From assembly GCA_004193205.1 (NCBI GenBank), contig RZUM01000005.1, positions 310,001 to 374,000 on the forward strand: a stretch of DNA of 64,000 nucleotides, in the 5' to 3' direction. Of the stretch, positions 42,580 through 52,793 are shown piece after piece. This stretch comes from Gordonia sediminis. Lineage in GTDB: Bacteria > Actinomycetota > Actinomycetes > Mycobacteriales > Mycobacteriaceae. The notes beneath the pieces were generated by a model. The model was given only the letters and a program-made list of their open reading frames with translations. It was not told the DNA's origin and searched no databases. The translations under genes and the position numbers were made by a program. Within the stretch, counting starts at the first letter, position 1. Each line of letters starts with the position of its first letter.

Positions 42580-42847
42580 GTGGTTGTATGCCTTCCTGCA
42601 TTCCCGCACGCACGGAGGCACCACAGATCGAGCTGGCTTGCATGCGATGGGTCCGGCCGAAGCCGGGCAAACCGTCGGTGACTGTGTGGTGGCCAGGCCG
42701 GGCAGCTCTGCCCGGCGACTGTGCGCGCACATTGTCGGATACCTGCGCGTGAACCGGGCCGTCGGCCACCGGAACGTCATGTTCGCGTCAGTGCATCGTC
42801 GTTGAGTGTACTTGGTGAACGCACCCGGCCCGCCTACCATCACCACC

Positions 42848-43549
42848 ATGTCGACTGTGCCGCCCCCATCCGGGGTCTCGCCCGAGCCCACCGCAGACCC
42901 CGACACGGGAGCCGATTCGGTCGCCATCGGCAAGCTCTACGCGGTTCTGCTCGCCGGTGAATACTCCGCGTTCTACCGGTTGATCGACGAATCCCGGATG
43001 GCTCCGGACGTGCCGAGTCGGATCGCTATCGCGCGCATGGCGGCTTCGGAGATCCGACACTTCGACACCCTCGCCGAGCAGGTCACCGCGCGCGGTCTCG
43101 ACCCGGTGGCCGCGGTGGAGCGCTACCGGCCGATCTTCGACCAATACCACCAGGTCACCACCCCCAAGACGTGGTACGAGGCGCTGATCAAGGCCTACGT
43201 GGGCGACGGTCTGGCCGCCGACTTCTACAACCAGCTGTCCGGTGTGCTGCCGGCCGAGGCGCAGTCCGTGGTCGCCGAGGTGATGTCGCAGACCGCGAGT
43301 TCGGAGTTCGCACGGGAGCAGGTGTCGCAGGCGGTGGCCCGGGAACCACGACTCAAGTCGCCGCTGACGTTGTGGGGGCGGCGTCTGCTCGGCGAGGCGG
43401 TGACCCACACGCAGTGGGTGCTGGCGGCCGAGGACGAGGTGACCGACCTGCTGTTCTCCGGTGCGGCGACGCTCGCGGGCATGACCGGCTTCTTCGACGT
43501 CATCGCCGACAAGCACGCCGAGCGGATGCGCGACCTCGGACTCGGCTGA
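42848..43549 (+). CDS. ferritin-like (MiaE-like) protein
   Basis: A 233-residue helical protein. VAIGKLYAVLLAGEYSAFYRL, MAASEIRHFDTL and HTQWVLAAEDEVTDLLFSGA resemble the four-helix diiron fold of MiaE-type tRNA hydroxylases, with Glu and E-x-x-H positioned as metal ligands in the second helix. Conservation of every ligand cannot be proven by eye. It corresponds by position to Rv3210c. The ATG at 42848 is preceded by a weak ribosome site. It is divergent from rhlE. Confidence 0.75.
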   Translation: MSTVPPPSGVSPEPTADPDTGADSVAIGKLYAVLLAGEYSAFYRLIDESRMAPDVPSRIAIARMAASEIRHFDTLAEQVTARGLDPVAAVERYRPIFDQYHQVTTPKTWYEALIKAYVGDGLAADFYNQLSGVLPAEAQSVVAEVMSQTASSEFAREQVSQAVAREPRLKSPLTLWGRRLLGEAVTHTQWVLAAEDEVTDLLFSGAATLAGMTGFFDVIADKHAERMRDLGLG

Positions 43550-43696
43550 GCCGCCCGCGCGGGCCGACGCGTGCCCTCCAGCGCCCGATTTCCGCTGTGA
43601 GCGGAGCCGCTGTCGCCCGCCCGCGACACGACACTAGGCTGGTGCGGCAGGCATCGTCGTATGCCGTCAGAGGCGTCGAGTCGGAAGAAGGTGGCC

Positions 43697-43930
43697 ATGT
43701 CCGTTGAAGTGAAGATCGGCATCGCGGAGAGCGCTCGCGAACTGTCGATTCAGTCGTCCCTCACCAGCGACAAGGCCTTCGCCGCGGTCGAGGCCGCCCT
43801 GAGCGGATCCGAGCAATTGCTCTCGCTGGTCGACGAGAAGGGCGCCCGTTACCTCATCCCGGTGGCCAAGATCGCCTACGTGGAGGTCGGCGCCACCGAG
43901 AACCGGCGGGTGGGCTTCGGCGCGGTCTGA
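43697..43930 (+). CDS. DUF3107 protein (TB9.4-like)
   Basis: A 77-residue cytosolic protein conserved in actinobacteria and known in M. tuberculosis as TB9.4 (Rv3208A). The sequence VEVKIGIAESARELSIQSSL, then GARYLIPVAKIAYVEVG, fits the single small beta/alpha domain of DUF3107. The function is unknown. The ATG at 43697 follows GAAGAAGG. It is convergent with the TetR gene, with 25 bp between stops. Confidence 0.85.
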   Translation: MSVEVKIGIAESARELSIQSSLTSDKAFAAVEAALSGSEQLLSLVDEKGARYLIPVAKIAYVEVGATENRRVGFGAV

Positions 43931-43955
43931 ACCCGCGGTCGGGTCGTACCCGATA

Positions 43956-44735
<780 letters not shown>

Positions 44736-44764
44736 TTACCGGTCACCTGTGAGAAAGTTGACCG

Positions 44765-45901
44765 GTGAGTGACCCAGGATATGGGCCGAGCTCCGGCGAC
44801 GGTGGTGTTGGCGGATCCGGCGTCGGGGGGGACCGCCTGCGCGTGCGGGCTGGCGACGTGGGTCCGCGTCCCAGCAGCGGGGTCGTGTCGGACCCGGCCC
44901 CGGGCCCGTCGTCCGCGGCCGGTTCGGTGCCGCGCCCGCGCCCGCGACCCGACCAGCCGCTCCGCGCTCGATGGGACCCGACCGACGACAGCGGTCGGTC
45001 CCGCGTGGACCGGGACGCGCAGCCGGAGCGCAAGAAGCAGAGTGCCCTCGGCCGGTTCGTCTCGACCTACGGATGGCGGGCCTATGCGATCCCGGTACTG
45101 GCCATCATCACGGTGACCGTGGTCGTGATGACCCTCAGGGACGGAAGCGACGCGTCGGGCGCGACCGCCGCAGACGTCAACCCCGATACCGCCTCGCGTA
45201 ACACCGAGGTCGCCAAGCAGACCACCCCGATCGGCGCCCCCACCGCCCCGATCCAGGAGGCGGCGTTGCCGGCGGGTGCACTGCCTGCCGGTGGCGCGTT
45301 CACCGTGAAGGGTAGGCGGACCTACCACGTCGTCCCGGGCACGGGGGAGAAGATCGGTACCGGTGGGCAGGTCTACACCTACGCCGTGGAGGTCGAGAAC
45401 GGTCTGAACGCCCAGGACTTCGGCGGCGACCAAACCTTCGCGAAGATGGTCGACGCGACGCTGGCCAACCCCCGCAGCTGGATCGGCGACGGGAAGGTCT
45501 CGTTCCAGCGGGTCTCCACCGACAATCCCGATCTGCGCATCACTCTCACGTCGACGGCGACCACGCGTGAACTCTGTGGGTACCAGATCCGGCTGGAGAC
45601 GTCGTGCTTCTACCCGCCCGAGGGACGGGTCACCCTCAACGAGGCGCGGTGGGTCCGTGGCGCGGTCGCCTATCAGGGTGACGACCTGCTCTATCGCCAA
45701 TACCTCGTCAACCACGAGGTCGGGCACGGGATCGGGTACGAACATCACGAACCATGCCGGGAGAACGGCGCGCTGGCGCCGGTCATGATGCAGCAGTCGT
45801 TCGGCGTCGCCAACAGCGAGATCATGGCGCTCGACCCCGACATGGAGGCGAACCCCGCATACGTGTGCAAGCCGAACCCCTGGCCCTTCCCCAACGCCTG
45901 A
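44765..45901 (+). CDS. DUF3152 membrane-anchored protein with metzincin-type zinc motif
   Basis: A 378-residue protein. A long Gly/Pro/Ser-rich cytoplasmic N-terminus (1-95) precedes one membrane helix (AIPVLAIITVTVVVMTL, about 112-128). The outside domain carries HEVGHGIGYEH, which matches HExxHxxGxxH, followed by VMMQQS as a possible Met-turn. These are the two hallmarks of metzincin zinc proteases. Four Cys may form disulfides. It is annotated in databases only as DUF3152 as far as I recall (Rv3207c). The GTG at 44765 is the start. Confidence 0.85.
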   Translation: MSDPGYGPSSGDGGVGGSGVGGDRLRVRAGDVGPRPSSGVVSDPAPGPSSAAGSVPRPRPRPDQPLRARWDPTDDSGRSRVDRDAQPERKKQSALGRFVSTYGWRAYAIPVLAIITVTVVVMTLRDGSDASGATAADVNPDTASRNTEVAKQTTPIGAPTAPIQEAALPAGALPAGGAFTVKGRRTYHVVPGTGEKIGTGGQVYTYAVEVENGLNAQDFGGDQTFAKMVDATLANPRSWIGDGKVSFQRVSTDNPDLRITLTSTATTRELCGYQIRLETSCFYPPEGRVTLNEARWVRGAVAYQGDDLLYRQYLVNHEVGHGIGYEHHEPCRENGALAPVMMQQSFGVANSEIMALDPDMEANPAYVCKPNPWPFPNA

Positions 45902-45935
45902 GTGACCACTGCGGCCGGTGGTGGACCGGCCGCGT

Positions 45936-45961
45936 GGAATGCTGAGGCGATCGTTTCGGTT
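45936..45961 (+). promoter_or_regulatory. SigH/SigR-type promoter of moeZ
   Basis: GGAAT at 45936-45940, 18 nt, then GTT at 45959-45961, matching GGAAY-N18-GTT. It lies 41 bp before the moeZ start codon. moeB/moeZ genes have been reported in SigR-type regulons, which fits sulfur metabolism under thiol stress. Confidence 0.7.
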
Positions 45962-46002
45962 GATAACTATCGCCAACAAAGAGTCGTGTTACGGAGGCGC
46001 CC

Positions 46003-47178
46003 GTGTCGTCCTTGCCCCCGCTGGTCGAGCCCGCAGCGGAACTGTCCAACGAAGAGGTCGCTCGCTACAGCCGGCATCTGATCATCCCGGATGTCGGGAT
46101 GGACGGACAGCGACGGTTGAAGAATGCGAAGGTCCTGGTCATCGGGGCCGGCGGACTCGGTTCGCCCACCTTGCTCTACCTGGCCGCGGCCGGGGTGGGC
46201 ACCATCGGGATCGTCGAGTTCGACGTCGTCGACGAGTCGAACCTGCAACGTCAGGTCATCCACGGTCAGTCCGACATCGGACGGCTCAAAGCCGAGAGCG
46301 CCCGCGACTCGATCCTCGAGATCAACCCATTCGTCACGGTCAACATCCACGATCAGCGACTGGAACCCGAGGGTGCGATCGAACTCTTCTCGGCCTACGA
46401 CCTGATCCTCGACGGGACCGACAACTTCGCCACCCGCTATCTCGTGAACGATGCGGCGGTGCTGGCCCACAAGCCCTACGTGTGGGGCTCGATCTATCGA
46501 TTCGAGGGTCAGGCGTCGGTCTTCTGGGAGGACGCACCCGACGGCCGCGGCATCAACTACCGCGACCTCTATCCCCAGGCCCCGCCTCCGGGGATGGTGC
46601 CCTCGTGCGCGGAAGGCGGTGTGCTCGGCATCCTGTGCGCCTCGATCGGCTCCATCATGGGCACAGAGGCGATCAAACTGATCTGCGGCATCGGCGAACC
46701 CCTGCTCGGCCGGTTGATGGTCTACGACGCCCTCGACATGGACTACCGGACTATCAGGATCCGCAAGGACCCCGAGGGCGCGAGGATCTCCGAACTCATC
46801 GACTACGACGAGTTCTGCGGTGTGGTCTCGGCCGAGGCGGCCGACGCGGCGACCGGGTCGACGCTGACCGCGGCCGAGCTCAAGGAGCGTATCGACGCCG
46901 GTGAGAAGCTCGCGCTCGTCGACGTCCGTGAGCCCGTGGAGTGGGACATCGTGCACATCGACGGCGCGACGCTGATCCCCAAGGATGAGATCCTGTCCGG
47001 CTCCGGGCTGGCGAAGTTGCCGCAGGACCGCCCGACCGTGTTGTACTGCAAGACCGGTATCCGCTCCGCGGAGGCACTCGCCGTGCTCAAGCGCGCCGGG
47101 TTCGCCGACGCGACACATCTGCAGGGCGGTGTCACGGCCTGGGCCAGCCAGGTCGACAAGAGTCTCCCGGTCTACTGA
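46003..47178 (+). CDS. moeZ: adenylyltransferase/sulfurtransferase MoeZ
   Basis: A 391-residue fusion of a ThiF/E1-like domain (about 20-265) and a rhodanese domain (about 290-391). VLVIGAGGLGSP is the nucleotide loop, DVVDESNLQRQV the E1 signature and DGTDNFATRYL the catalytic-Asp segment. The rhodanese Cys is in LYCKTGIRS. MoeZ adenylates and sulfurates MoaD2 for molybdopterin and CysO for the CysM cysteine pathway. Zinc CxxC pairs of MoeB are not seen. A GTG start is used. A SigH-type promoter and a terminator flank it as a single-gene unit. Confidence 0.93.
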   Translation: MSSLPPLVEPAAELSNEEVARYSRHLIIPDVGMDGQRRLKNAKVLVIGAGGLGSPTLLYLAAAGVGTIGIVEFDVVDESNLQRQVIHGQSDIGRLKAESARDSILEINPFVTVNIHDQRLEPEGAIELFSAYDLILDGTDNFATRYLVNDAAVLAHKPYVWGSIYRFEGQASVFWEDAPDGRGINYRDLYPQAPPPGMVPSCAEGGVLGILCASIGSIMGTEAIKLICGIGEPLLGRLMVYDALDMDYRTIRIRKDPEGARISELIDYDEFCGVVSAEAADAATGSTLTAAELKERIDAGEKLALVDVREPVEWDIVHIDGATLIPKDEILSGSGLAKLPQDRPTVLYCKTGIRSAEALAVLKRAGFADATHLQGGVTAWASQVDKSLPVY

Positions 47179-47193
47179 TCATCCGCCATCAGC

Positions 47194-47234
47194 ACCCGCC
47201 CGTGACCCCCATCGGTCCCGGGCGGGTCCTTTTT
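47194..47234 (+). terminator. intrinsic terminator after moeZ
   Basis: Stem ACCCGCCCG (47194-47202) and CGGGCGGGT (47219-47227), 9 bp with a 16-nt loop, followed by CC and five T. One of the few hairpins in the window with a U-tract. Confidence 0.85.
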
Positions 47235-47296
47235 GCCCTGCTCACGGCCGCGTCGTTGCCGGGTTCTGCCCCATTGGATCGGTAATCTCTGCAGAC

Positions 47297-48151
47297 GTGA
47301 ACAGCGTCGAGCCGCCCGAACATGTGCTCAACACGTTCGGGCTGACCGCCCATCCGCCGATCCCGATGGGGGATTCCTGGATCGGCGGCTGGCGTGTCGG
47401 CGAGGTTGTCCTTTCGCTGGTGCCCGACCATGCGCGCGCCGCCTGGTCGGCGAAGGTCCGCGAATCGCTCTACGTCGAGGGCCTGCGCATCGCCCGTCCG
47501 TTCCGCGCCACCGACGGCCGCTACGTCGTGTCCGGGTGGCGCGCCGACACCTACATCGCCGGGACGCCCGAACCGCGCCACGACGAGGTGGTCCTCGTCG
47601 CCGACCGGCTGCACGCGGCGACCGCGGAACTCGAACGTCCCCGATTCCTGTTGCAGTCACCGGCCCCGCCGCACACCGACGTCGACGTGTTCACCGCCGC
47701 CGACCGCGCCGCCTGGGAGGACGTACCGCTGCGCACCGCACGGGCCGCGGGAATGGGTGAGCCCACCTCACCCGATGGCGTGGCCAGCGTCGATATGCTG
47801 AAAACCCTTGCCACACTGCGGAAGACCGTAGATTTGCCGTCGCAGGTCGTGCACGGTGACCTGTTCGGCACGGTGCTGTTCGCGGGGGCGGCGGCGCCCG
47901 GAATCACCGACATCGTCCCCTACTGGAGACCGGCGCCCTGGGCGGCCGCCGTCGTGGTCGTGGACTCCCTGGCGTGGGGCGGAGCCGACGACGAACTCGT
48001 CGACCGGTGGTCGGATCAACCCGAGTGGCCGCAGATGATGCTGCGTGCCACCATGTTCAGACTGGCCGTGCACGCCCTGCATCCGCGGGCAACCGGCGGC
48101 GCGCTCCCCGGATTGCAGCGCGTCGTCGACCTCGTCCGCCTGATGCTCTAA
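47297..48151 (+). CDS. aminoglycoside phosphotransferase-like protein (TIGR02569 type)
   Basis: A 284-residue protein with a reduced kinase fold of the APH/choline-kinase type. VVHGDLFGTVLF holds the H-G-D catalytic loop, with the usual downstream Asn replaced, and ITDIVPYWRP the position of the metal Asp. The N-terminal lobe contains VSGWRADTYIAG. It resembles a family restricted to actinobacteria, and its counterpart by position is Rv3205c. Kinase activity is uncertain. The GTG at 47297 is the start. Confidence 0.75.
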   Translation: MNSVEPPEHVLNTFGLTAHPPIPMGDSWIGGWRVGEVVLSLVPDHARAAWSAKVRESLYVEGLRIARPFRATDGRYVVSGWRADTYIAGTPEPRHDEVVLVADRLHAATAELERPRFLLQSPAPPHTDVDVFTAADRAAWEDVPLRTARAAGMGEPTSPDGVASVDMLKTLATLRKTVDLPSQVVHGDLFGTVLFAGAAAPGITDIVPYWRPAPWAAAVVVVDSLAWGGADDELVDRWSDQPEWPQMMLRATMFRLAVHALHPRATGGALPGLQRVVDLVRLML

Positions 48152-48229
48152 GTGGACCACCAAGGCCCGCGCAGGTCGGAGCGGGTCCGACACTCATCTC
48201 ACAGGTTTCCTCTCCGGATGTGAGCACAA

Positions 48230-48247
48230 CGTGACCGTTCGGTCACG
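48230..48247. promoter_or_regulatory. palindrome with GlnR-type spacing upstream of narK (second copy)
   Basis: CGTGACCG-TT-CGGTCACG, a perfect 8-bp inverted repeat with a 2-nt centre, 98-115 bp before the narK start. It holds GTGAC-n6-GTCAC and so AC-n9-AC, the core of actinobacterial GlnR boxes. It could also be an operator for NnaR, encoded in the operon. Confidence 0.5.
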
Positions 48248-48344
48248 CGAAGGAAAATGGGCGCAACAAGGGTTACCTACCTTGATTCCCATCACACCGA
48301 CGACGTCGTCGGGCACCACGCTCACCAACCCGATTGGATGGCCC

Positions 48345-49820
48345 ATGCCAGCACTGCCCGCATCCGTGCGTGACGCGCTCAAACGCGATCACACGATCAC
48401 CGACTGGGATCCCGAGGACGAGCAGGCCTGGGAAGCGGGCAACGCCGCCATCGCGAAGCGCAACCTGGTGTGGTCGGTGATCTGCGAACACGTCGGCTTC
48501 TCGATCTGGTCGCTGTTCTCGGTGATGGCGCTGTTCATGGGGCCCGAGTACGGCATCAGCCTCGACCAGAAGTTCATCATCGGCGCCACCGCCACCCTGG
48601 TCGGCTCGTGCCTGCGCATCCCCTACACTCAGGCCACGGCCCGATTCGGCGGACGCAACTGGGCCATCTTCAGTGCGATCGTGCTGCTCATCCCCACCGG
48701 CCTCACCATGATGCTGATGATGAATCCGGGCGAGTTCGGCTTCGGCTGGTTCCTCGCGGTCGCGGGGCTGACCGGTTTCGGTGGCGGCAACTTCGCCTCG
48801 TCGATGACCAACATCAACGCCTTCTACCCGCAGCGGCTCAAGGGCTGGGCGCTCGGGCTCAACGCCGGCGGCGGCAACATCGGCGTGCCGGTGGTGCAGC
48901 TGATCGGCCTGGCGGTCATCTGGCTCGCCTCGGATCAGCCCGAGATCGTGTGCTCGATCTACCTGGTGGCCCTGGCCGTCGCGGGTGTCGGCGCGGCCAT
49001 CTACATGGACAACCTCGACCACCAGACCTCCAGCGGCCGTGCGATGATCGACTGCCTCAAATACCGCGACACCTGGTTGATCTGCCTGCTCTACGTCGGC
49101 ACCTTCGGTTCCTTCATCGGTTTCGGTTTCGCCTTCAGCCAGGTCCTCAACATCAGCTTCACCTCGGCGGGGGCCGCCAAGCCGGCGCTGGCCGCGGCGT
49201 CGATCGCCTGGATCGGTCCGCTGCTCGGTTCGCTGTCCCGGCCCTACGGCGGCAAGCTGGCCGACCGCATCGGCGGCGGCAAGGTGACCCTGTACTCCTT
49301 CGTCGCGATGACCGCCTCGGCCGCGGTCCTCGTCGTCGCCGGCACGATCGCCGACGCCAACGGCAAGGTGATCACCGGCCCCATCCTCACCACGTTCGTC
49401 ATCGCCTTCATCGCGCTGTTCCTGATCTCGGGTATCGCGAACGGCTCCGTGTACAAGATCATCCCGACGATCTGGGAGCACAAGTCCGCGCATCTCAGCG
49501 CGCTCAACGCGGTGGGCAAGACCAAGTGGTCGCGCAGCATGTCCGGCGCCCTGATCGGAATCGCCGGAGCCGCAGGTGGTCTCGGAGGCGTTGGCATCAA
49601 CCTCGTGCTGCGGGCGAGCTACAAGTCGAATCAGTCGGCCACCTTCGCGTTCTGGGTGTTCATGGTCTTCTACGTCGTCGCCGGCGTGATCACCTGGTGG
49701 TTCTACGCGCGCCGTCCGATCGTCATCGGCGAGACCACCGACCTGGCCGTGGCCGACCCCGCCGGAGTCTCGGGACACCCGACCGGAGAAAGCGGCACCA
49801 CCGACAAGGCCATGGCCTGA
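48345..49820 (+). CDS. narK: NarK-type nitrate/nitrite transporter (second copy, nirBD operon)
   Basis: A 491-residue nitrate-nitrite porter. GLTGFGGGNFASSMTNI is the nitrate signature and GLNAGGGNIGVPVVQ the second glycine-rich motif. It should import nitrate or nitrite for assimilation. The ATG at 48345 follows GGATGG. The frame is open further upstream to 48231, but that stretch overlaps the palindromic operator and lacks homology. It begins the narK-nirB-nirD-nnaR-chelatase run, with 58 bp to nirB. Confidence 0.92.
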   Translation: MPALPASVRDALKRDHTITDWDPEDEQAWEAGNAAIAKRNLVWSVICEHVGFSIWSLFSVMALFMGPEYGISLDQKFIIGATATLVGSCLRIPYTQATARFGGRNWAIFSAIVLLIPTGLTMMLMMNPGEFGFGWFLAVAGLTGFGGGNFASSMTNINAFYPQRLKGWALGLNAGGGNIGVPVVQLIGLAVIWLASDQPEIVCSIYLVALAVAGVGAAIYMDNLDHQTSSGRAMIDCLKYRDTWLICLLYVGTFGSFIGFGFAFSQVLNISFTSAGAAKPALAAASIAWIGPLLGSLSRPYGGKLADRIGGGKVTLYSFVAMTASAAVLVVAGTIADANGKVITGPILTTFVIAFIALFLISGIANGSVYKIIPTIWEHKSAHLSALNAVGKTKWSRSMSGALIGIAGAAGGLGGVGINLVLRASYKSNQSATFAFWVFMVFYVVAGVITWWFYARRPIVIGETTDLAVADPAGVSGHPTGESGTTDKAMA

Positions 49821-49878
49821 CCGACCGGTCCGCGACGCCGCCGGTGTCGTGAGCCGCGAGATCCTCGAGGAGTTACCA

Positions 49879-52404
49879 GTGACCAACGAATCCAAAACAG
49901 TCGTCGTGGTCGGCCATGGCATGGTCGGACACCGTTTCGTTCAGACCCTCCGCGATCGCGACACCGCGGGCACCTGGCGCGTGGAGGTGGTGTGCGAGGA
50001 ATCCGATCCCGCCTACGACCGCGTGGGGTTGTCGTCCTATGTCGGTGCGTGGCAGCGTGATTCGCTGGCGCTGGAGGGCAACACCTATGCCGGCGACGAG
50101 CGCGTCGTCACCCACCTCGGGGAGGCCGTCACCGGGATCGACCGCGCCGCGCGTCGGGTCACCACCAGCGCCGGGCGCGAGATCGGGTACGACGCGCTGG
50201 TTCTGGCCACCGGTTCATACGCCTTCGTGCCGCCGGTGCCCGGCCACGATCACGAGAAGTGCTTCGTGTACCGCACCCTCGACGACCTCGACGAGATCCG
50301 GGCCACCGCCGAGGCCGCCGGCACCGGCGCACCCGGCATCGTCGTCGGCGGCGGCCTGCTCGGCCTCGAGGCGGCCAACGCGCTGAAGCTCATGGGGATG
50401 ACCCCGCACGTGGTGGAGTTCGCACCCCGGCTCATGCCGATGCAGGTCGACGACGGCGGCGGCGCGGTCCTGAAGAACCTCGTCACCGAGCTCGGGCTCG
50501 TGGTGCACACCGGCGTGGGCACCGCGAACATCGCCGACGGTGAGGCAGGCGGACTGAAGGTCACCCTGTCCGACGAGACGGAGCTCGATGCCGCCCTGGT
50601 CGTGTTCTCCGCCGGTGTCCGGCCGCGCGACCAGTTGGCCCGCGACGCCGGTCTCGCGGTCGGTGAGCGCGGCGGCGTCCTGGTGGACGATGTCTGCCGC
50701 ACCGACGATCCGTCCATCTTCGCCATCGGTGAGGTGGCCGCCGTGCAGGGCCGTTGCTATGGCCTGGTCGCCCCTGGTTACAGCACCGCCGAGGTCGTCG
50801 CCGATCAGCTGCTCGGTGCCGACTCGACGTTCCCCGGGGCGGACATGTCCACCAAGCTGAAGCTCCTCGGCGTGGATGTCGCAAGTTTCGGCGACGCGAT
50901 GGGCACGACGGAGAATTGCCTGGAGATCGTCTACCACGACCCGGTGGCCGGTAAGTACGCCAAGGTCGTGGTGTCCGACGACGCCAAGACCCTCCTCGGC
51001 GGCATCCTGGTCGGCGACGCATCGGCCTACGCGATGCTCAAGCCGATGGTCGGCCGGGAGATCCCCGGCGATCCGGCCGCACTCATCGCCCCGGCCGGCG
51101 GGCCGGCGGTCGGCATCGACGCGCTGCCCGACGACGCCGAGATCTGCTCGTGCAACGGCGTGTCCAAGGGCACGATCTGCTCGGCGATCGCCGCGGGCGC
51201 ATGCGAGATCGCCGACATCAAGAAGGAGACCTGCGCGGGCACCACGTGCGGCGGCTGCGTGCCGAGTATCAAGCAACTGCTCGAGGCCTCCGGGGTGGAA
51301 CTGTCCAAGTCGCTGTGCGAACACTTCACGCAGTCGCGCCGCGAATTGTTCGAGATCGTCGCGGTCACCGGCATCCGCACTTTTTCGGGGCTCATCGACG
51401 CCTACGGCACCGGACAGGGTTGTGAGATCTGCAAGCCGACCGTGGCGTCGATCCTGGCGTCGACGTCGAGCGATCACATCCTCGACGGTGAGCAGATGTC
51501 GCTGCAGGACACCAACGACCACTTCCTGGCCAACCTGCAGAAGAACGGCTCCTACTCGGTGGTGCCCCGGATGCCCGGCGGCGAGGTCACCCCCGAACAG
51601 CTCATCGTCATCGGCGAGATCGCCCGCGACTTCGGCCTCTACACCAAGATCACCGGTGGACAGCGCATCGACCTGTTCGGGGCCCGCGTGGATCAGCTCC
51701 CACTGATCTGGCGGCGGCTCGTCGACGCCGGCATGGAATCCGGCCACGCCTACGGCAAGAGCCTGCGGACGGTGAAGAGTTGCGTCGGGTCCACCTGGTG
51801 TCGCTACGGCGTGCAGGACTCGGTCGGCATGGCGGTCTTCCTGGAGACCCGCTATCGCGGTCTGCGGTCGCCGCACAAGCTGAAGTTCGGCGTGTCCGGC
51901 TGCGCCCGCGAATGTGCCGAGGCCCGCGGCAAGGACGTCGGCGTGATCGCCACCGAGAACGGCTGGAACCTGTACGTCGCGGGCAACGGCGGTCAGAGCC
52001 CGAAGCACGCGCAGCTGTTGGCGAGCGGGGTGGATGATGCGACGCTCGTCGCCTACATTGATCGGTACCTTATGTTCTACATCCGAACCGCCGACCGTCT
52101 GCAGCGCACCGCACCGTGGCTGGAGTCGTTGGAGGGGGGACTCGATCATCTGAAGGCAGTGGTCTGCGACGACAGTCTGGGACTGGCCGCCGACCTCGAG
52201 GCGGCGATGGAACGACATGTCGCCGGCTACCGCGACGAGTGGGCCGCCGTGCTCGAAGACGAGGACAAGCTCAAGCGGTTCGTCTCCTTCGTGAACGCCC
52301 CCGACGTGGCCGACCCGACCATCCGATTCACCGAGACGGAGCGCAAGGTGCCGGTGTTGCTGGACATGCCGACCGTGCGGGAAACCGAAGGAGTACCGAC
52401 ATGA
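49879..52404 (+). CDS. nirB: assimilatory NADH-nitrite reductase, large subunit
   Basis: An 841-residue siroheme enzyme reducing nitrite to ammonium with NADH. Order: FAD/NAD domain with VVVVGHGMVGHRF and GGGLLGLEAANAL; two BFD-like [2Fe-2S] segments with CSCNGVSKGTIC and CAGTTCGGC (about 417-465); ferredoxin-like domains; and the siroheme/[4Fe-4S] site with CVGSTWC and GVSGCAREC. The GTG at 49879 is chosen over 49849 because GAGGAG lies 6 nt upstream. The stop overlaps the nirD start. Confidence 0.95.
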   Translation: MTNESKTVVVVGHGMVGHRFVQTLRDRDTAGTWRVEVVCEESDPAYDRVGLSSYVGAWQRDSLALEGNTYAGDERVVTHLGEAVTGIDRAARRVTTSAGREIGYDALVLATGSYAFVPPVPGHDHEKCFVYRTLDDLDEIRATAEAAGTGAPGIVVGGGLLGLEAANALKLMGMTPHVVEFAPRLMPMQVDDGGGAVLKNLVTELGLVVHTGVGTANIADGEAGGLKVTLSDETELDAALVVFSAGVRPRDQLARDAGLAVGERGGVLVDDVCRTDDPSIFAIGEVAAVQGRCYGLVAPGYSTAEVVADQLLGADSTFPGADMSTKLKLLGVDVASFGDAMGTTENCLEIVYHDPVAGKYAKVVVSDDAKTLLGGILVGDASAYAMLKPMVGREIPGDPAALIAPAGGPAVGIDALPDDAEICSCNGVSKGTICSAIAAGACEIADIKKETCAGTTCGGCVPSIKQLLEASGVELSKSLCEHFTQSRRELFEIVAVTGIRTFSGLIDAYGTGQGCEICKPTVASILASTSSDHILDGEQMSLQDTNDHFLANLQKNGSYSVVPRMPGGEVTPEQLIVIGEIARDFGLYTKITGGQRIDLFGARVDQLPLIWRRLVDAGMESGHAYGKSLRTVKSCVGSTWCRYGVQDSVGMAVFLETRYRGLRSPHKLKFGVSGCARECAEARGKDVGVIATENGWNLYVAGNGGQSPKHAQLLASGVDDATLVAYIDRYLMFYIRTADRLQRTAPWLESLEGGLDHLKAVVCDDSLGLAADLEAAMERHVAGYRDEWAAVLEDEDKLKRFVSFVNAPDVADPTIRFTETERKVPVLLDMPTVRETEGVPT

Positions 52405-52793
52405 CGATCACCGACGAACAGGTCACCGGGACATGGGTGCGAGCCTGCCTACTCGCCGACCTCGCCGTGGGGCGCGGTGTGGCGGTGCTGGGCCCCGACT
52501 ACGAACAGGCCGCGCTGTTCCGGATCCCGGCGTACGAGACCGACCGGGAGGCCGCCGCCGGCCGGACCCGACTGCACGCCATCGGCAACATCGACCCGTT
52601 CGCGCGGGCGGCTGTGCTGTCACGCGGAGTGACCGGGGATCGGTCCGGCGAGCCGACGGTGGCCAGCCCGCTCGGCAAGCAGGTGTTCTCGCTGCGTACG
52701 GGTATCTGCCTCGACGACGAGTCGACTCACGTGCCCAGTTATGCCGTCAGGATCGTCGACGACGTCGTCGAGATCTACTTCCCGGAGGGATGA
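52401..52793 (+). CDS. nirD: nitrite reductase small subunit
   Basis: A 130-residue NirD with the Rieske-like fold but no cluster ligands, as normal. RLHAIGNIDPFARAAVLSRG is the family signature, and LGKQVFSLRTGICLDD follows. It binds NirB and is required for NADH-dependent nitrite reduction. It overlaps nirB by 4 nt (ATGA) and nnaR by 4 nt. Confidence 0.93.
   Translation: MTITDEQVTGTWVRACLLADLAVGRGVAVLGPDYEQAALFRIPAYETDREAAAGRTRLHAIGNIDPFARAAVLSRGVTGDRSGEPTVASPLGKQVFSLRTGICLDDESTHVPSYAVRIVDDVVEIYFPEG

Noticed and set aside
42580-42847. A structured leader RNA or small gene before rhlE
   Set aside because: I found no reading frame with a ribosome site and no convincing conserved structure; it is most likely the rhlE and divergent-gene promoter region.
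50215-52218. A 667-codon open frame antisense to nirB
   Set aside because: Shadow of nirB; composition is low-complexity and no motif is seen.
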